Positions 61,818 to 64,000 of a stretch of DNA of 64,000 bases are shown here, one piece after another. Made by a program: the position numbers and the translations under genes. The stretch comes from Anarhynchus alexandrinus. Its lineage: Eukaryota; Chordata; Aves; Charadriiformes; Charadriidae. Under the pieces are notes generated by a model. The model was not told the DNA's origin and searched no databases. It saw only the letters and a program-made list of their open reading frames with translations. Where the stretch lies: contig VUYV01000332.1 in the NCBI GenBank assembly GCA_008711295.1, positions 62,001-126,000 of the forward strand, in the 5' to 3' direction. The stretch's first letter is position 1; the number at the start of each line of letters is the position of its first letter.

Positions 61818-62438
61818 GCCAACCGCATCCTGGGCTGCATCAAAAGAAGCGTGGCCAGCAGGGCGAGGGAGGGGATTCTGCCCCTCTACTCCACTCTCAC
61901 GAGACCCCACCTGGAGTACTGCGTCCAGCTCTGGAGTCCCCAACATAAGAAGGACATGGACCTGCTGGAGCGTGTCCAGAGGAGGGCCACGAGGATGATC
62001 CGAGGGCTGGAGCACCTCTCCTATGAGGAGAGGCTGAAAGAGTTGGGGCTGTTCAGCCTGGAGAAGAGAAGGCTCCGGGGAGATCTTATTGCGGCCTTCC
62101 AGTCCCTAAAGGGGGCCTACAGGAGAGCTGGGGAAGGACTTTTTACTGGGGCATGGAGTGATAGGACGAGGGGGAATGGCTTCAAACTGGAAGAGGGCAG
62201 GTTTAGATTGAACATTAGGAAGAAGTTTTTCCCTTTGAGGGTGGTGAGGCACTGGCCCAGGTTGCCCAGAGAGGTTGTTGAGGCCCCATCCCTGGAGGTG
62301 TTCAAGGCCAGGCTGGAGGTGGCCTTGGGCAACCTGGTCTGGTGGGAGGTGTCCCTGCCCATGGCAGGGGGGTTGGAACTCGATGATCTTCAAGGTCCTT
62401 TCCAACCTAAACCATTCTATGAGTCTATGATTCTATGT
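61818..62438 (+). repeat. CR1 LINE, plus strand, 0.62 kb, well preserved
   Basis: This is 5' truncated within the RT C-terminal coding region and has a complete 3' end (ggttggaactcgatgatctt, caaggtcctttccaacctaa and attctatgagtctatgattc). The frame 61851-62486 is intact through the C-terminus ([40 protein letters not shown]) and reads on through the 3' region. Only the last part of ORF2 is present, so it encodes no function. It is the best template here for judging the broken copies at 30.4 and 58.6 kb. Confidence 0.95.
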
Positions 62439-64000
62439 TTGCTGTGTCAGCATAGACTTTTTGCAGTGATATCTAGGGGACTATAACAAAAATAATCAAA
62501 ACTCCTCTAGGCAAAAAGTGATCATATGTGTTGGCAGTACACGTTTCAGCCAGCTGGGTGTCTCCTGAGTCAAATAATATGACGAAGCTAAGCTTGGCGG
62601 ATGAAAACCTCCCATTGTGGAAGGGCCTTGATGTCTTCTGATTGCTATGGTAGGAAAAACAGCGGTGAAAACACTGCTAGAAAATACCGCGCTCAGTCTT
62701 TTTATAGGCTGATGTTTCAAATGGTGTCAGTAGAGCTGTAAATTGTAAGCTTCTGGCACAGGGTGTAACATTCCAGAAAAAGAATATTTTTTTTTCCACA
62801 GAATCAGATTCAATGTTTAATAAAAACCAGTGTGAATGTAGCCCAGTGAACTTTAACACATCAAGGACAGCGTTCTCAAATAAAGTGGCCTGCAAAGGTG
62901 ACAGAGTTCAGTTCTGGTCTTGTAGACCTTTGAAGCTAGTTTGTTTAATTTGGGGCAAGTTTATATACATGAAAGAGAACTGTATATTTTGGCTTTGGAA
63001 TCTAGATTGCTGTTTAACCACCATTCATAATTATAGTATTACTTATTAATCTTTGTAGCCTTAGGTCAGTAGAGATCTGAAAAGCAGCTGCACGGCTCAA
63101 GCGTGACAACTTGTCTCCTCGCCTTTCAAGTGACGGATGGTTTTAAAAATAAGCACAGCAACAGCGTGTAATACTTACGTGTCACGTTTTCACAGCCCAT
63201 CGCAAAGTGGTCGAAAAAAATATTTGAAAACGTTGTAGATGCAGAAAATGAGAGGCGGAGGAACATCCTTACTCTCCCGTGGGTCCTTACGTGAGGACAT
63301 GGCAGAGCCAGGATTCAAACATAGGTCCCTTCAGCCCTCAACCAGCGCTCTGTTCACTCCAGTATGAAAAGAATCAAAACATCTGCACATTCTTAGTAAA
63401 AATCTAACATTTAGCTACCGGTTTCATAGTCCCATTTTGTCCTTGAGGCACTAACCAAAGTTAAGATCTATACTGCATTCTGAGTTGCTTTTCCAGAAAT
63501 TCAGTCCTCTAGCTATTAGGATTTTCTTTGAAAGATTCTACTCTGAGGAGGCATTTCTACCTCAAACTTTAAGAGCCCCTCATGGGCAATAGCTCAATTT
63601 CTCTGTTAAATTTGCTGTTAAAAAGCAGTTCCACTGCCTGAGAGTAACTTGCTGGAATTCAAGTCTCTGAAGGGTTATTTGGGGTCAGTATTTGGGTAAG
63701 CAGTATTCTTTTTAAATTAATACTATATACTCATTGTTAGGTTAAGATGTTAATCTTCAAGCAAGCTTCCTTAAATAATACTAGCCGCTTTTAAATTTAA
63801 TGTAGGTAAATGTAAATATAGTTATTATTTTTCATGTTTCTCAAAATAGTTTACTTGAAAGTGTTTAAAATTCTGCCTGTCTGCGGAGCCCTTTCTCATT
63901 TTCTTGTGTATTTTCCTAGATTTTTCCACGGCAGATAGGATGCTAAATTCTTACCACAGGGCAGACACTTTGTAATTTTCCATGTGCTACTTAGAAGTTT
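62439..64000 (+). other. Intronic stretch, with a MIR relic
   Basis: No gene is recognised. A MIR/CORE-like relic lies at 63235-63362; the rest shows nothing identifiable. Confidence 0.6.
63235..63362 (+). repeat. MIR/CORE-SINE relic, plus strand
   Basis: The order gtagatgcagaaaatgagag, atggcagagccaggattcaa, acataggtcccttcagccct and accagcgctctgttcactcc follows the 3' half of MIR, including the characteristic gcagagccaggattcaaac. It is old and substituted. Confidence 0.6.

Larger units (their letters stand above)
18990..64000 (+). other. ADGRV1: Presumed single giant ADGRV1 intron (partial)
   Basis: After the donor at 18989/18990 I cannot find any exon continuing TM2 to TM7 or the C-tail in 45 kb, nor any other gene. 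The simplest reading is one very long intron; the vertebrate gene is known to span hundreds of kilobases with long introns. The alternative is that one or more short exons lie here unrecognised. The content is repeats, two repeat-associated ORF clusters and unannotated AT-rich sequence, itemised separately. Confidence 0.7.

Noticed and set aside
1..64000. A novel multi-gene system
   Set aside because: Apart from ADGRV1, all long coding signals resolve to CR1 relics or strand shadows. Nothing else shows linked genes, conserved motifs or unusual architecture.

Overview
The window looks like avian nuclear DNA. It is AT-rich, intron-dominated and carries many CR1 LINE copies in both orientations, two solo LTRs of the avian endogenous-retrovirus type, and faint MIR/CORE-type SINE relics. 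The only gene I can support is ADGRV1 (also VLGR1, GPR98 or MASS1), the very large adhesion GPCR of hair-cell ankle links and the photoreceptor periciliary region, on the + strand. From general knowledge of avian synteny (the human 5q14 block), the locus is probably Z-linked; the sequence alone does not show this.

Region 1-19 kb holds ten consecutive ADGRV1 coding exons (1813-2660, 4762-4879, 5777-5948, 8595-8837, 11266-11673, 13292-13476, 14680-14929, 15106-15245, 17001-17161, 18889-18989). Their phases all agree and splice into 875 residues with no stop. The fragment covers the last four Calx-beta repeats, the GAIN domain, the GPS cleavage site (H-M|S at 17071-17079), TM1 and the start of TM2. 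The exons further 5' and those for the rest of TM2 to TM7 and the cytoplasmic PDZ-binding tail are outside the window or not found.

Region 19-64 kb has no coding exon that I can recognise and is best read as one very large ADGRV1 intron of at least 45 kb. It contains a 1.88 kb direct tandem duplication with a single N at the junction (20868-24628), several CR1 copies (30.4, 34.5, 37.2, 50.4, 54.1, 58.6 and 61.8 kb), a degraded solo LTR (44527-45035), a CpG-rich patch (about 47.73-48.05 kb), microsatellites and old SINE relics. One 78-base N run and four single Ns mark assembly joins; three of them lie inside CR1 copies where flanking sequence shows that bases are missing.

The clearest nested event is a 442-bp solo LTR (11772-12213) inside an older CR1 just downstream of an ADGRV1 splice donor, with a perfect 5-bp target-site duplication. 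I found no new gene system. The most useful second looks are the tandem duplication (assembly artefact or real), the intronic CpG island, and a Ser/Thr-rich linker of mammalian ADGRV1 that appears to be absent here.
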